Part shown: positions 1 through 7,514 of the stretch, piece by piece
Layout: each line of letters starts with the position of its first letter
Numbering within the stretch: the first letter of the stretch is position 1
Assembly: GCA_003693905.1 (NCBI GenBank)
Contig: RFLL01000233.1
Span: forward strand, 1-9,413
From: Alphaproteobacteria bacterium
GTDB taxonomy: Bacteria; Pseudomonadota; Alphaproteobacteria; Kiloniellales; J153
DNA: 9,413 bases
Direction of reading: 5' to 3'
Notes under the pieces: generated by a model
What the model saw: the letters and a program-made list of their open reading frames with translations, nothing else
The model's database searches: none
What the model was told of the DNA's origin: nothing
Made by a program: the position numbers and the translations under genes

Positions 1-1106
1 ATTTCTTCTACGAGGGCGTGCTGATCCCGATGTTCCTGATCATCGGGGTCTGGGGCGGTCCGCGTCGGGTCTATTCGGCGTTCAAGTTCTTTCTCTATAC
101 CCTGGCCGGATCGGTGCTTCTGTTTCTGGCGCTGCTGGCCATGTATTTCGATGTCGGTACCACCGACATTCCAACCATGCTCGACCATCGCTTCGCCTCC
201 GACATGCAGGTCTGGCTGTGGCTGGCGCTGTTCGCCTCCTTTGCCGTCAAGATCCCGATGTGGCCGGTGCACACCTGGTTGCCCGACGCCCATGTCGAGG
301 CGCCGACCGCCGGATCGGTGATCCTGGCTGGTGTGCTGTTGAAGATGGGCGGCTACGGTTTCCTGCGTTTTTCGCTACCGATGTTGCCCGAGGCTTCGGC
401 GTTCTTCACGCCGCTGGTGTTCACCCTGTCGATCGTGGCGGTGATCTACACCTCGCTGGTGGCGCTGGCGCAGGAGGACATGAAGAAGCTGATCGCCTAT
501 TCCTCGGTCGCGCACATGGGCTTCGTCACCCTGGGCACGTTCACGGTGACCCAGCAGGGGGTCGAAGGGGCGATCTTCCAGATGCTGTCGCACGGCGTCG
601 TTTCGGCCGCCCTGTTCCTGATCGTCGGTGTCATCTACGACCGCATGCACACACGCCTGATCGACCGCTACGGCGGCCTGGTCGAGCGCATGCCGCTTTA
701 CGCCCTAGTCTTCATGTTGTTCCTTCTTGCCTCGGTCGGATTGCCGGGCACCAGCGGCTTCGTCGGCGAGTTCCTGGTTCTGGTTGGCATTTTCCAGGTC
801 AATACCTGGGCCGCGCTGCTGGCGACCAGCGGCATGATTCTGGGGGCGGCCTACATGCTCTACCTTTATCGGCGGGTGATCTTCGGGGCGCTCACGCGCC
901 TTGAGCTCAAGTCGATCCTGGATCTCAACCCGCGCGAGGTGGCGGTGTTCGCGCCGTTGATCGTGCTTGTCCTGTGGATGGGAATCTATCCGGTGTCGTT
1001 TCTGGATATCATGTCGGCCTCGGTGACCAATCTGGTCGAAACCACGCGTCTGGCCATGGACGGCGCGCCGCCCGACATGCTGGCGGCGTGGCTTGGCGGC
1101 CGCTAG
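1..1106 (+). CDS. nuoM: NADH-quinone oxidoreductase subunit M (5' end outside window)
   Basis: One of the three antiporter-like membrane subunits of respiratory complex I, which couples NADH:quinone electron transfer to proton pumping across the inner membrane. About 367 residues are visible, against roughly 500 for the whole family member, so the N-terminal quarter lies upstream. The open frame already runs from base 3, with Phe-Phe-Tyr-Glu before the GTG at 18, so that GTG is internal and not a start. The Glu at 12-14 fits the conserved TM5 glutamate (E144 in E. coli). The signature [18 protein letters not shown] starts at 240, with its Lys at 249-251, followed by an [21 protein letters not shown] stretch that includes a second key lysine. 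[11 protein letters not shown] carries the TM12 glutamate at 768-770. The protein is strongly hydrophobic with many membrane segments. nuoN follows after only 9-15 bp, as expected in nuo operons; nuoL should lie just upstream. Identification is very secure. Confidence 0.98.
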   Translation, partial: FFYEGVLIPMFLIIGVWGGPRRVYSAFKFFLYTLAGSVLLFLALLAMYFDVGTTDIPTMLDHRFASDMQVWLWLALFASFAVKIPMWPVHTWLPDAHVEAPTAGSVILAGVLLKMGGYGFLRFSLPMLPEASAFFTPLVFTLSIVAVIYTSLVALAQEDMKKLIAYSSVAHMGFVTLGTFTVTQQGVEGAIFQMLSHGVVSAALFLIVGVIYDRMHTRLIDRYGGLVERMPLYALVFMLFLLASVGLPGTSGFVGEFLVLVGIFQVNTWAALLATSGMILGAAYMLYLYRRVIFGALTRLELKSILDLNPREVAVFAPLIVLVLWMGIYPVSFLDIMSASVTNLVETTRLAMDGAPPDMLAAWLGGR

Positions 1107-1121
1107 GGAAGGGGGATGTCG
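1107..1121 (+). promoter_or_regulatory. Ribosome binding site of nuoN; decides between two starts
   Basis: The purine-rich run AAGGGGG at 1109-1115 abuts the first ATG (1116) but lies about 6 nt before the in-frame ATG at 1122. The spacing favours 1122 as the true nuoN start, although initiation at 1116 using the weaker GGGA just upstream cannot be excluded. The two products differ by only two residues. Confidence 0.5.
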
Positions 1122-2576
1122 ATGAGCGCGCTCGATCTCACCATCATCCTGCCCGAGGTGGTCCTGGCCGGTCTGGCCATGGTGCTTCTGATGGTCGGGG
1201 TATTCCGCGGCCAGGATGCGACCCGCGGCATCCTGTGGCTGTCGGTCCTGATTCTGATCGTGGTGGCCGCCGTGCTGCTGCTCGGTACGCGGCCGTCGGG
1301 GACCGCATTTGCCGGCCTGTTCATCGCCGACCGCTTCAGCGACTTCATGAAAGTGTTGATCCTGATCGGCTCGGCGGTCAGCGCCGTCATGTCGCTGCGC
1401 TATTTCGAGCGCGAAGGCGTGGCCCGTTTCGAGTACCCGGTGCTGATGCTGTTCGCCACGCTCGGCATGATGATGATGGTTTCGGCGAATGACCTGATCG
1501 CGCTTTACATGGGGCTGGAGCTGCAAAGCCTGTCGCTCTACGTCCTGGCGGCGATCCGGCGCGATTCCCTGCGTTCGACCGAAGCCGGGCTGAAATATTT
1601 CGTCCTCGGTGCGCTGTCGTCGGGGATGCTGCTCTATGGCGCCTCGATGATCTACGGTTTTACCGGATCGACCGGGTTCGAGGCCGTGGCCGACGTTCTG
1701 GGGCGTGCGGCCGCGGCGGGCGAGGTTCCCGGCCTCGGTCTGCTGATCGGGCTGGTGTTTCTGATCGCCGGGCTGGCGTTCAAGATTTCCGCGGTGCCCT
1801 TCCACATGTGGACCCCGGACGTCTACGAGGGAGCGCCGACACCGATCACCGCTTTCTTCGCTACTGCGCCCAAGGTGGCGGCAATGGGCCTCATCGTGCG
1901 GGTCATGATGGGGCCGTTCGGCGAACTGGTGGCCGAGTGGCAGCAGGTCGTGGTCGTGGTGGCCATCGGCTCCATGATCCTGGGAGCGTTTGCCGCCATC
2001 GCCCAGACCAATATCAAGCGCCTGATGGCCTACAGCTCGATCGGGCATGTCGGCTATGCGCTGATCGGCCTGGCGGCGGGAACCGAGGACGGGGTGCGCG
2101 GCCTGATTTTCTATATGGCGATCTATATCGTCATGAACCTGGGCACGTTCGCGTGCATCCTGTGCATGCGCACCCGGGACGTGATGGTCGAGGGGGTCGA
2201 GGATCTGCGCGGTCTGTCCAGAACTCATCCGGGCATGGCGCTGGCGCTTCTCATCTTCATGTTCTCGATGGCCGGCATTCCGCCCATGGCCGGCTTCCTG
2301 GCGAAGTTCTACGTTTTCATGGCGGCGATCGACGCCGGGCTGTACACGCTGGCGGTGATCGGGGTTTTGACCAGCGTCGTAGGCGCCTTCTATTATCTGC
2401 GCATCGTGAAGTACATGTACTTCGATGAACCGGCGGAATCCTTCGAGCGCCCGATCGGACGTGAAATGACCGTGATCCTGGCGGTGACCAGCGTCGTCAT
2501 CCTGTTCTTTTTCGTCATTCCGGGGCCGCTTCTGTCGCAGGCTGCGGCGGCCGCTTCGGCCCTGATCTCGGGATGA
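1122..2576 (+). CDS. nuoN: NADH-quinone oxidoreductase subunit N
   Basis: Antiporter-like membrane subunit of complex I, homologous to NuoL and NuoM and forming one of the proton channels of the membrane arm. From ATG 1122 it has 484 residues, the usual family length. The TM5 glutamate lies in [13 protein letters not shown] (E133). K158 follows in [13 protein letters not shown]. The family signature [20 protein letters not shown] starts near residue 219 (K221 is the TM7 lysine) and continues [16 protein letters not shown] (K251). LAKFYVF carries K395 in TM12. These are the charged residues used for proton transfer in the E. coli protein, so the subunit looks functional. An alternative start at 1116 adds two residues. 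The stop overlaps the birA start by 4 bp (ATGA), which suggests translational coupling. It is clearly the last nuo gene of the operon. Confidence 0.98.
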   Translation: MSALDLTIILPEVVLAGLAMVLLMVGVFRGQDATRGILWLSVLILIVVAAVLLLGTRPSGTAFAGLFIADRFSDFMKVLILIGSAVSAVMSLRYFEREGVARFEYPVLMLFATLGMMMMVSANDLIALYMGLELQSLSLYVLAAIRRDSLRSTEAGLKYFVLGALSSGMLLYGASMIYGFTGSTGFEAVADVLGRAAAAGEVPGLGLLIGLVFLIAGLAFKISAVPFHMWTPDVYEGAPTPITAFFATAPKVAAMGLIVRVMMGPFGELVAEWQQVVVVVAIGSMILGAFAAIAQTNIKRLMAYSSIGHVGYALIGLAAGTEDGVRGLIFYMAIYIVMNLGTFACILCMRTRDVMVEGVEDLRGLSRTHPGMALALLIFMFSMAGIPPMAGFLAKFYVFMAAIDAGLYTLAVIGVLTSVVGAFYYLRIVKYMYFDEPAESFERPIGREMTVILAVTSVVILFFFVIPGPLLSQAAAAASALISG

Positions 2577-3364
2577 CACGCGACGACGCGGGCGCAGCCT
2601 CGCTGCTGTCCCTGCCGCCGGCCTACCGGGTCGTCGCCTTTGACCGGGTCACCAGCACCAATGACGAAGCCGCGCGTCTAGCTGCGGACGGGGCGGAAGA
2701 CGGCACCCTGGTCTGGGCGCGCGAGCAGACCGCCGGGCGTGGCCGTCACGGCCGTACGTTCATCAGCCCGCCGGGCAATCTCTATTTGTCCCTGATCCTG
2801 CGCCCCGATTGCAGTCCCGGCGAGGCGGCGCAGCTCGGCTTCGTGGCCGCGCTGGCCATTGCCGATGCCATCGGAACCGTGACCCCGCCTCTGATGGAGG
2901 TCACGTTCAAGTGGCCGAACGATGTCCTGCTCAGCGGGCGCAAGGTTGCGGGGATTCTGCTGGAAGCACGCACAAGCCCCGAGGGCGCCCTGGAGTGGCT
3001 GATTCTGGGGCTCGGCATCAATGTGCTCAGCCACCCGGAAAAGACCGATTTCCCGGCTACCAGCCTGGTTTTCGAAGGCGCCGATCCGAGCCTGTCGGAC
3101 ATCGTCGTACTGGAAGCGTTCGCCCGCCATTTCCTGGCCCGTGTCGATACCTGGCTGAACGACGGCTTCGCCCCGATCCGCCGGGCGTGGCTGGAGCGCG
3201 CCCACGCCCTCGAGCAGGAAATCCACGTTCGTCTGGCCCACGAGACGCTCACCGGCACGTTTCGCGACCTCGATGAAACCGGCGCGCTTGTTCTTGACCT
3301 GCCGGGGGGATCGCGGCGCATCATTACGGCCGGTGACGTGTTCTTCCCGCCGGACAAGGAATAG
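2573..3364 (+). CDS. birA: Biotin--[acetyl-CoA-carboxylase] ligase (class I, no DNA-binding domain)
   Basis: Cytoplasmic enzyme that activates biotin with ATP to biotinyl-5'-AMP and transfers it to the acceptor lysine of biotin carboxyl carrier domains such as acetyl-CoA and propionyl-CoA carboxylase. The 263-residue protein shows the family motifs in order: STN (28-30), the biotin/AMP-binding GRGRHGR loop (55-61), KWPNDV (113-118), the [10 protein letters not shown] segment with the catalytic-type lysine K124, and GLGIN (146-150). A short C-terminal SH3-like domain follows from about residue 215. There is no N-terminal helix-turn-helix, so unlike E. coli BirA it should be only a ligase and not the bio operon repressor. 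The start ATG overlaps the nuoN stop (ATGA) and lies just upstream of the conserved domain. coaX follows after 18 bp. Placement behind nuoN is common in alphaproteobacteria (family knowledge). Confidence 0.96.
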   Translation: MTRDDAGAASLLSLPPAYRVVAFDRVTSTNDEAARLAADGAEDGTLVWAREQTAGRGRHGRTFISPPGNLYLSLILRPDCSPGEAAQLGFVAALAIADAIGTVTPPLMEVTFKWPNDVLLSGRKVAGILLEARTSPEGALEWLILGLGINVLSHPEKTDFPATSLVFEGADPSLSDIVVLEAFARHFLARVDTWLNDGFAPIRRAWLERAHALEQEIHVRLAHETLTGTFRDLDETGALVLDLPGGSRRIITAGDVFFPPDKE

Positions 3365-3382
3365 AAAAAGGCCTACCCCCCC

Positions 3383-4183
3383 ATGCTGCTGGCAATCGAT
3401 TCGGGCAATACCAACGTCGTCTTCGCGGTCTGCGACGGCGGGGGCGAGGTCGACGAAGTGCGCGCGCGCTGGCGCACGTCGACCGACCCGCGGCGTACGG
3501 CCGATGAATACGCGGTATGGCTGACCCAGCTCATGGCCCTGGAAGGACTGCACGCAGGCGATATCGACGGTGCCATCATCGCCAATGTCGTTCCCGCGGC
3601 CGGCCACGAGTTGAAGACGTTGTGCCGGCGCTACTTCAAGACCGACCCGCTGGTGGTCGGCGAAGCGGGGGTGCGCCTCGGTATCGACGTTCACGCCCGA
3701 CAGGTCGGCGAGGACCGCCTGGTCAATGCGGTGGCTGCGCATCAGGCGCACGGCGGACCGCTGATCGTGATCGATTTCGGCACCGCCACCACCTTCGACG
3801 TGATCGGCGCCGACGGCACCTATGAGGGTGGCGTGATCGCACCCGGCATCAATTTGTCCCTCGAAGCCCTCGACCGGGCGGCAGCCAAGCTGCCGCGCAT
3901 CGCCCTGGAAGGGCCGCCCGACACGGTGATCGGACACGCTACCGTGCCGGCCATGCAGTCGGGAGCGTACTGGGGCTATGTCGGGCTGCTCGAAGGCATC
4001 GTCGAACGGATCAAGGCGGAACTGGGGGCCCCGGCCAAGGTGATTGCGACCGGCGGGCTGGCGCCGCTGTTTGCCCGCGGCACGGCGTGCATCGACGACA
4101 TCGACCCCGACATCACGTTGCGGGGGTTGCGCCTGATCTATCGGGCCAACCGCGGGCAGGCCGGCCCCGGGGAGAGCGCGTGA
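3383..4183 (+). CDS. coaX: Type III pantothenate kinase
   Basis: Catalyses the first committed step of coenzyme A synthesis, ATP-dependent phosphorylation of pantothenate to 4'-phosphopantothenate, in the cytoplasm. The 266-residue length is typical. It belongs to the ASKHA fold: the phosphate-1 motif DSGNTN lies at 6-11, the GEDRLVN pantothenate-site motif at 109-115, the phosphate-2 motif DFGTATT at 131-137 with an aspartate base (D131), and GGVIAPG (149-155) and ATGGLAP (222-228) follow. All hallmark residues of CoaX are present. These enzymes are known to need a monovalent cation and to resist feedback by CoA, unlike CoaA (family knowledge). The ATG at 3383 is preceded by AAAGG at 3367-3371, about 11 nt away, and places the DxGNT motif at the very N terminus as expected. 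The stop overlaps the GTG of rnj by 4 bp. Confidence 0.97.
   Translation: MLLAIDSGNTNVVFAVCDGGGEVDEVRARWRTSTDPRRTADEYAVWLTQLMALEGLHAGDIDGAIIANVVPAAGHELKTLCRRYFKTDPLVVGEAGVRLGIDVHARQVGEDRLVNAVAAHQAHGGPLIVIDFGTATTFDVIGADGTYEGGVIAPGINLSLEALDRAAAKLPRIALEGPPDTVIGHATVPAMQSGAYWGYVGLLEGIVERIKAELGAPAKVIATGGLAPLFARGTACIDDIDPDITLRGLRLIYRANRGQAGPGESA
4169..4179 (+). promoter_or_regulatory. Ribosome binding site deciding the rnj start
   Basis: GGGGAGAG at 4169-4176 lies just ahead of GTG 4180. It supports that GTG, which overlaps the coaX stop as GTGA, rather than the far-upstream in-frame ATG at 4087 inside coaX. Confidence 0.6.
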
Positions 4184-5844
4184 GCGAGCGGCCCGGCGCC
4201 GACGAGCTTCTGTTCCTGCCTCTCGGCGGGACCGGCGAGATCGGCATGAACCTCAATCTCTACGGCCATGACGGCCGCTGGCTGATGGTCGATCTCGGGG
4301 TCACCTTCGCCGATGCCGGCCTGCCCGGGATCGACGTGCTGATGCCCGATCCCGCCTTCATCGAGGAGCGGCGCCAGGACCTGGTCGGCCTGATCCTGAC
4401 CCATGCTCACGAGGACCACATCGGCGCCGTGGGGTATCTGTGGCCGCGGCTGCGGTGTCCGATCTATGCTACGCCGTTCACCGCCGCGATGGTCTATCCC
4501 AAACTGATCGAAGCCGGGATCGAAGACGAGGCCGAGGTCATCGAAGTGCCGATGTCCGGCACCTTCCGCGTCGGGCCGTTCGATATCCAGCTTATCACCC
4601 TGACCCACTCGATCCCCGAGCCCAACGCCCTGGTCATCCGCACCAGGGCGGGCAGCGTTCTCCATACCGGAGACTGGAAGCTCGATCCCGATCCGCTGGT
4701 CGGCGAGACCTATGACGAGGCGGCGTTGCGGGCGCTGGCCGACGAATCGATTCTGGCCATGGTTTGCGATTCGACCAATGCCCTGGTCGACGGTGATTCC
4801 GGCTCCGAGGCCGAGGTCCGGGCGGTGCTGATGGAGCTGGTGGGCCGGCTCGAGAACCGCGTCGCGGTGGCCTGCTTCGCCTCCAACGTGGCGCGGCTGG
4901 AAACCGTGGCCAAGGTTGCCGAGGCCCACGGCCGGCGGCTGGTACTGGTCGGGCGCTCGATGCTGCGGGTCTATCAGGCGGCGCGCGATACCGGCTATCT
5001 TCAGGACCTGCCGCCGCCGGTCACCGAAGAACACGTCGATTTCCTGCCCCGCCGCGAAGTGCTGCTGCTGTGCACCGGCAGCCAGGGGGAACCGCGCTCC
5101 GCCCTGTGGCGGATCGCCAATGACGAGCACCCCAACGTGACCCTGGAAGAAGGTGATGCCGCGATCTTTTCCTCGCGCATCATTCCCGGCAACGATGTCG
5201 CCATCTTCAACCTCCAGAATCGGCTCGTGCGCAAAGGCGTCGAGGTCATCACTGACGATCAGCATTTCATCCACGTCTCCGGTCATCCCGCGCGCGAAGA
5301 ACTGACCCAGATGTATCAGTGGGTGCGACCGCAGATCGCCGTCCCGGTGCACGGCGAAGCGCGGCATCTGGCCGAACACGCCCGTCTGGCCGCCGCCTGC
5401 CAGGTGCCGCAGCAGATCGTGGGCGAAAACGGCACCCTGATCCGTCTGGCGCCCGGACCGGCGGGAATCGTCGCGCGCGTTCACGCCGGGCGGCTGGCGC
5501 TCGACGGCAACCGGCTGCTGCCGCTCGACAGCCCGATCATCCGTGACCGGCGACGGATGAGCTTCAACGGCGCTGTCGTCGTGACTCTGGTCATCGGTGC
5601 CGATCTGAAGTTCCAGGGCATGCCGATCATCACCGCGCAAGGGCTGCTCGATCCCGAAACGGAGGCCGACAAGCTGGCCGCGATTGCCGAAGGACTTCGC
5701 GATGCGCTGCAACCTTTGTCGAACGCTTCGCGGCGCGACGATGCCGCAGTGAAGGAAGCGGCCCGTCTGGCCGTACGGCGGGCGTTTTACCGGCTGCTGG
5801 GGCGCAAGCCGGTGACCGAGGTCCACCTCGTGCGTCTGGGGTGA
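4180..5844 (+). CDS. rnj: Ribonuclease J (metallo-beta-lactamase/beta-CASP family)
   Basis: RNase with 5'-3' exonuclease and endonuclease activity, acting in mRNA turnover and rRNA 5'-end maturation. From GTG 4180 it has 554 residues, normal for RNase J. The N-terminal [12 protein letters not shown] (13-24) leads into the metallo-beta-lactamase core: the zinc motif HAHEDH at 75-80, a further ligand histidine at 143 (LTHS), and the bridging aspartate D165 in HTGDWK. The beta-CASP domain occupies roughly 200-350 ([30 protein letters not shown]). [11 protein letters not shown] (365-375) and VPVHGE (388-393) close the active site, and a C-terminal domain of about 100 residues follows. All metal-binding positions look intact. 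The GTG overlaps the coaX stop; the longer frame back to 4087 is rejected because the extension is coaX in another frame. RNase J alongside RNase E is normal in alphaproteobacteria (family knowledge). Confidence 0.96.
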   Translation: MSERPGADELLFLPLGGTGEIGMNLNLYGHDGRWLMVDLGVTFADAGLPGIDVLMPDPAFIEERRQDLVGLILTHAHEDHIGAVGYLWPRLRCPIYATPFTAAMVYPKLIEAGIEDEAEVIEVPMSGTFRVGPFDIQLITLTHSIPEPNALVIRTRAGSVLHTGDWKLDPDPLVGETYDEAALRALADESILAMVCDSTNALVDGDSGSEAEVRAVLMELVGRLENRVAVACFASNVARLETVAKVAEAHGRRLVLVGRSMLRVYQAARDTGYLQDLPPPVTEEHVDFLPRREVLLLCTGSQGEPRSALWRIANDEHPNVTLEEGDAAIFSSRIIPGNDVAIFNLQNRLVRKGVEVITDDQHFIHVSGHPAREELTQMYQWVRPQIAVPVHGEARHLAEHARLAAACQVPQQIVGENGTLIRLAPGPAGIVARVHAGRLALDGNRLLPLDSPIIRDRRRMSFNGAVVVTLVIGADLKFQGMPIITAQGLLDPETEADKLAAIAEGLRDALQPLSNASRRDDAAVKEAARLAVRRAFYRLLGRKPVTEVHLVRLG

Positions 5845-5917
5845 GACGGTGGTTCCGGCGGGGATGGTGCGAATGCGCGGGGGAGACTATATGTCTGAAG
5901 GCTTCAATCCGGGGAAG

Positions 5918-5929
5918 AGAGGAGAGGCG
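5918..5929 (+). promoter_or_regulatory. Strong ribosome binding site deciding the mce start
   Basis: AGAGGAGAGG at 5918-5927 contains AGGAG, 5 nt before ATG 5930. This is the best Shine-Dalgarno in the window and supports the 134-residue form of Mce. A second purine run, GGGGGAG at 5879-5885, sits equally well before the in-frame ATG at 5891. Confidence 0.65.
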
Positions 5930-6334
5930 ATGATCGGCCGGTTGAACCATGTGGCCATAGCAGTGCCCGATCTGGACGCCGCGGCGGCGATGTACCGGGA
6001 CGTGCTGGGGGCGGAGGTCTCGGCACCGGTTCCCCAGCCCGAGCACGGGGTTACAGTCGTGTTCGTCACCCTGCCCAATACCAAGATCGAGCTTCTGGCC
6101 CCGCTGGGCGAGGCTTCGCCGATCACCGGCTTTCTGACCCGTCATGCCGAGGGCGGCATTCATCACGTCTGCTACGAGGTCGATGACATCCGGGTGGCGC
6201 GCCATCGCCTCGAAGCCGCAGGGGCTCGGGTTCTTGGCGACGGCGAGCCGAAGATCGGGGCCCACGGCAAACCGGTCCTCTTTCTTCACCCCAAGGATTT
6301 CTGCGGTACTCTGATCGAGCTGGAACAGGCCTGA
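5930..6334 (+). CDS. mce: Methylmalonyl-CoA epimerase
   Basis: Interconverts (2S)- and (2R)-methylmalonyl-CoA, linking propionyl-CoA carboxylase to methylmalonyl-CoA mutase in propionate, odd-chain fatty acid and branched amino acid breakdown, or in the ethylmalonyl-CoA pathway. It is a single vicinal-oxygen-chelate (glyoxalase-fold) protein of 134 residues, the usual length. The start LNHVAIAVPDLDAA supplies metal ligand H7, IELLAPLG the equivalent acidic position E54, GGIHHVCYEVDD a histidine at 78/79, and GTLIELEQA the C-terminal ligand E130. DEPK-like GDGEPKIG and FLHPKDFCG are family-typical. ATG 5930 is chosen for its strong AGGAG site and because homologues begin MIGRLNHVA-like; in-frame ATGs at 5891 and 5849 would add 13 or 27 residues without family resemblance. 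It is spaced 85 bp from rnj. A generic glyoxalase role is the only alternative and seems unlikely. Confidence 0.93.
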   Translation: MIGRLNHVAIAVPDLDAAAAMYRDVLGAEVSAPVPQPEHGVTVVFVTLPNTKIELLAPLGEASPITGFLTRHAEGGIHHVCYEVDDIRVARHRLEAAGARVLGDGEPKIGAHGKPVLFLHPKDFCGTLIELEQA

Positions 6335-6362
6335 GCACGGGATCCGCGACCGCACGGGATCC
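6335..6362 (+). repeat. Pair of 11-bp direct repeats after mce
   Basis: GCACGGGATCC occurs at 6335-6345 and again at 6352-6362, a 17-bp period, beginning immediately after the mce stop codon. Because GGATCC is self-complementary, the two copies can also fold into a 6-bp hairpin (6340-6345 with 6357-6362, 11-nt loop). No U-run follows, so it is not an obvious terminator. A small tandem duplication or a weak processing structure are both possible. Confidence 0.6.
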
Positions 6363-6411
6363 TCGAAAACGGCTGGGACGGCCAGGACGGTAAAGAAAAC
6401 AGGCTGTAGTC

Positions 6412-6645
6412 ATGAACTGGTTCAGCGGGCTTCTCGTCTACGGCATTCTGTGGTGGCTGGTTCTGTTTACGGTTCTGCCGTGGGGCGTGCGGGTGCCCGA
6501 CAATCCCGAACCCGGCCATGCCACCAGCGCCCCGGAACGCCCGATGCTGTGGCGCAAGGCTCTGGTCACCTCGGTGATCGCGGGGATCTTGTGGCTTATC
6601 GTCTACTGGATCGTAACCTCCGATCTCATTTCCGTGCGTTCGTGA
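6412..6645 (+). CDS. DUF1467 family small membrane protein
   Basis: A 77-residue inner-membrane protein of unknown function. Two hydrophobic helices are visible, at about 5-24 (ending LPWGVR) and 50-69. They are joined by a polar, proline-rich loop (25-48) that carries APERP and then LWRKAL just before the second helix. WWLVLFTVLPWGVR followed by a proline-rich loop and a basic RKAL motif is what I recognise as DUF1467, a family found mainly in alphaproteobacteria directly behind mce (family knowledge). The start ATG at 6412 has only a weak upstream purine stretch (AACAGG, 6398-6403). It is separated from mce by 77 bp holding a short direct repeat, and from tag by 16 bp, so it is probably co-transcribed. 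I cannot assign a biochemical role. Its operon suggests a housekeeping membrane function. Confidence 0.88.
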   Translation: MNWFSGLLVYGILWWLVLFTVLPWGVRVPDNPEPGHATSAPERPMLWRKALVTSVIAGILWLIVYWIVTSDLISVRS

Positions 6646-6661
6646 GACGGGGCGGGCGGCC

Positions 6662-7204
6662 GTGAGCGACTATTGCACCGTTGCGCCCGGGGATCCGCTG
6701 CATGGCCCCTATCACGACCGGGAATACGGGTTTCCCGCACGCGACGAAGCGGTTCTGTTCGAACGCATGGTGCTGGAGATCAATCAGGCCGGTTTGTCGT
6801 GGGAGCTGATGTTGCGCAAACGCGCGGCCTTTCGCGCGGCCTTCGACGACTACGATGTCGATCGGGTGGCGGCCTACGGCGAGCAGGAGCGGGCCCGCCT
6901 TCTGGTCGATGCTGGTATCGTGCGCAACCGGCGCAAGATCGACGCGGTGATCGAAAATGCACGCCGGATTCGGGCCTTGCGTGAACACCATGGCGGGTTT
7001 GCGGCGTGGCTCGATGCCCACCATCCGCGTGCCAGGGCGGACTGGGTGCGTCTCATGCGCAGGACGTTCAAGTTCATGGGGCCCGAGGTGGTGGGCGAAT
7101 TTCTGATGAGTCTGGGCTATCTGCCGGGCGCCCATCGCCCGGACTGTCCGGTTTATGCCCGGATTCTGGCGCTCGATCCGCCGTGGGCGCGCACCGGGCG
7201 GTAG
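6662..7204 (+). CDS. tag: DNA-3-methyladenine glycosylase I
   Basis: Base-excision repair enzyme that removes 3-methyladenine from alkylated DNA, acting on the chromosome in the cytoplasm. The 180-residue length matches the family. The structural zinc ligands seen in E. coli Tag are all present: C5, H18 (YHDREYG), H158 and C162 (HRPDC). The base pocket retains Y17, the essential glutamate E39 and the stacking tryptophan W47 in LEINQAGLSW. DAGIVRNRRKIDAVIENA (84-101) is the helix-hairpin-like DNA-binding region, and FKFMGPEVVGEFLMSLGYLPGAH leads into the zinc site. The E. coli W6 position is Val (V7), which I believe is usual for this COG2818 branch. The GTG start at 6662 sits 16 bp after DUF1467 with only a G-rich, weak ribosome site; no later start is possible without losing C5. 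It is probably the last gene of the rightward series. Confidence 0.93.
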   Translation: MSDYCTVAPGDPLHGPYHDREYGFPARDEAVLFERMVLEINQAGLSWELMLRKRAAFRAAFDDYDVDRVAAYGEQERARLLVDAGIVRNRRKIDAVIENARRIRALREHHGGFAAWLDAHHPRARADWVRLMRRTFKFMGPEVVGEFLMSLGYLPGAHRPDCPVYARILALDPPWARTGR

Positions 7205-7514
7205 TCCCCGCTTCCCCTCCGCCTTTATTGGAGATGCCGGAGGGAGCGAGGGAGGGGCCGGACAAAAAAATCGGCAAGGAGACGCGCTCGCTTGCCGCTT
7301 TAACTTTATATGCTAATTTGCTGAATTAGAAGCGCTTTCCCGCTCCGTTGCGCCCTTGGCGCGTCCTCCCCAAACTCGGGCCGTGCAGTTTACGCACGCA
7401 ACTTTATGCCAAGAGCGTAGCCGAAAACGATCGGGACGTCACGTGTTTTTATCATTTTAGCAATATCTGCAAAGTGTTGCGTCCCATGCCTCGATACGAA
7501 GCTGAACCGCGCTT
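7205..7514. other. Convergent intergenic region without a confident gene
   Basis: About 310 bp between the stops of tag (+) and the purine permease (-). From left to right it holds a purine-rich G tract with a 7-bp stem (CCCTCCG at 7215-7221 with CGGAGGG at 7238-7244), a T7-type leftward terminator (7264-7297), an AT-rich patch at 7298-7330, a small GCGCC/GGCGC hairpin at 7350-7362, and a segment up to 7518 that is open in one + frame from 7330 for 62 codons with no ATG start near its beginning. No tRNA, insertion-sequence end or known repeat was recognised. Confidence 0.6.
7264..7297 (-). terminator. Intrinsic terminator for the permease transcript (weak in + direction)
   Basis: CGGCAAG at 7272-7278 pairs with CTTGCCG at 7291-7297. 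A further 3 bp (GAG 7279-7281 with CTC 7287-7289) forms inside, leaving loop ACGCG and one bulged G. Read leftward, the stem is followed by A and then seven U residues (7270 to 7264), a canonical rho-independent layout. Read rightward it is followed by CTTTAACTTT, a poorer U-tract, so it may also end the tag transcript. It lies about 220 nt beyond the permease stop. Confidence 0.7.

Noticed and set aside
705..2579. 624-codon open frame on the minus strand opposite nuoN
   Set aside because: It is extremely rich in Arg, His, Gln and Asp, lacks any recognisable motif, and mirrors the third-position GC bias of nuoM/nuoN on the other strand. It is an antisense shadow.
4087..4179. Upstream extension of rnj to the ATG at 4087
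   Set aside because: The extension lies inside coaX in another frame, reads as Arg/His-rich sequence, and GTG 4180 has a ribosome site and the classic overlap with the coaX stop.
4138..5826. 562-codon minus-strand open frame opposite rnj
   Set aside because: Same shadow pattern of high-GC coding DNA, and the + strand gene has full RNase J catalytic motifs.
7205..7514. tRNA, insertion-sequence remnant or attachment site in the convergent gap
   Set aside because: No cloverleaf or T-loop sequence, no terminal inverted repeat pair with target duplication, and no transposase-like motif was seen.
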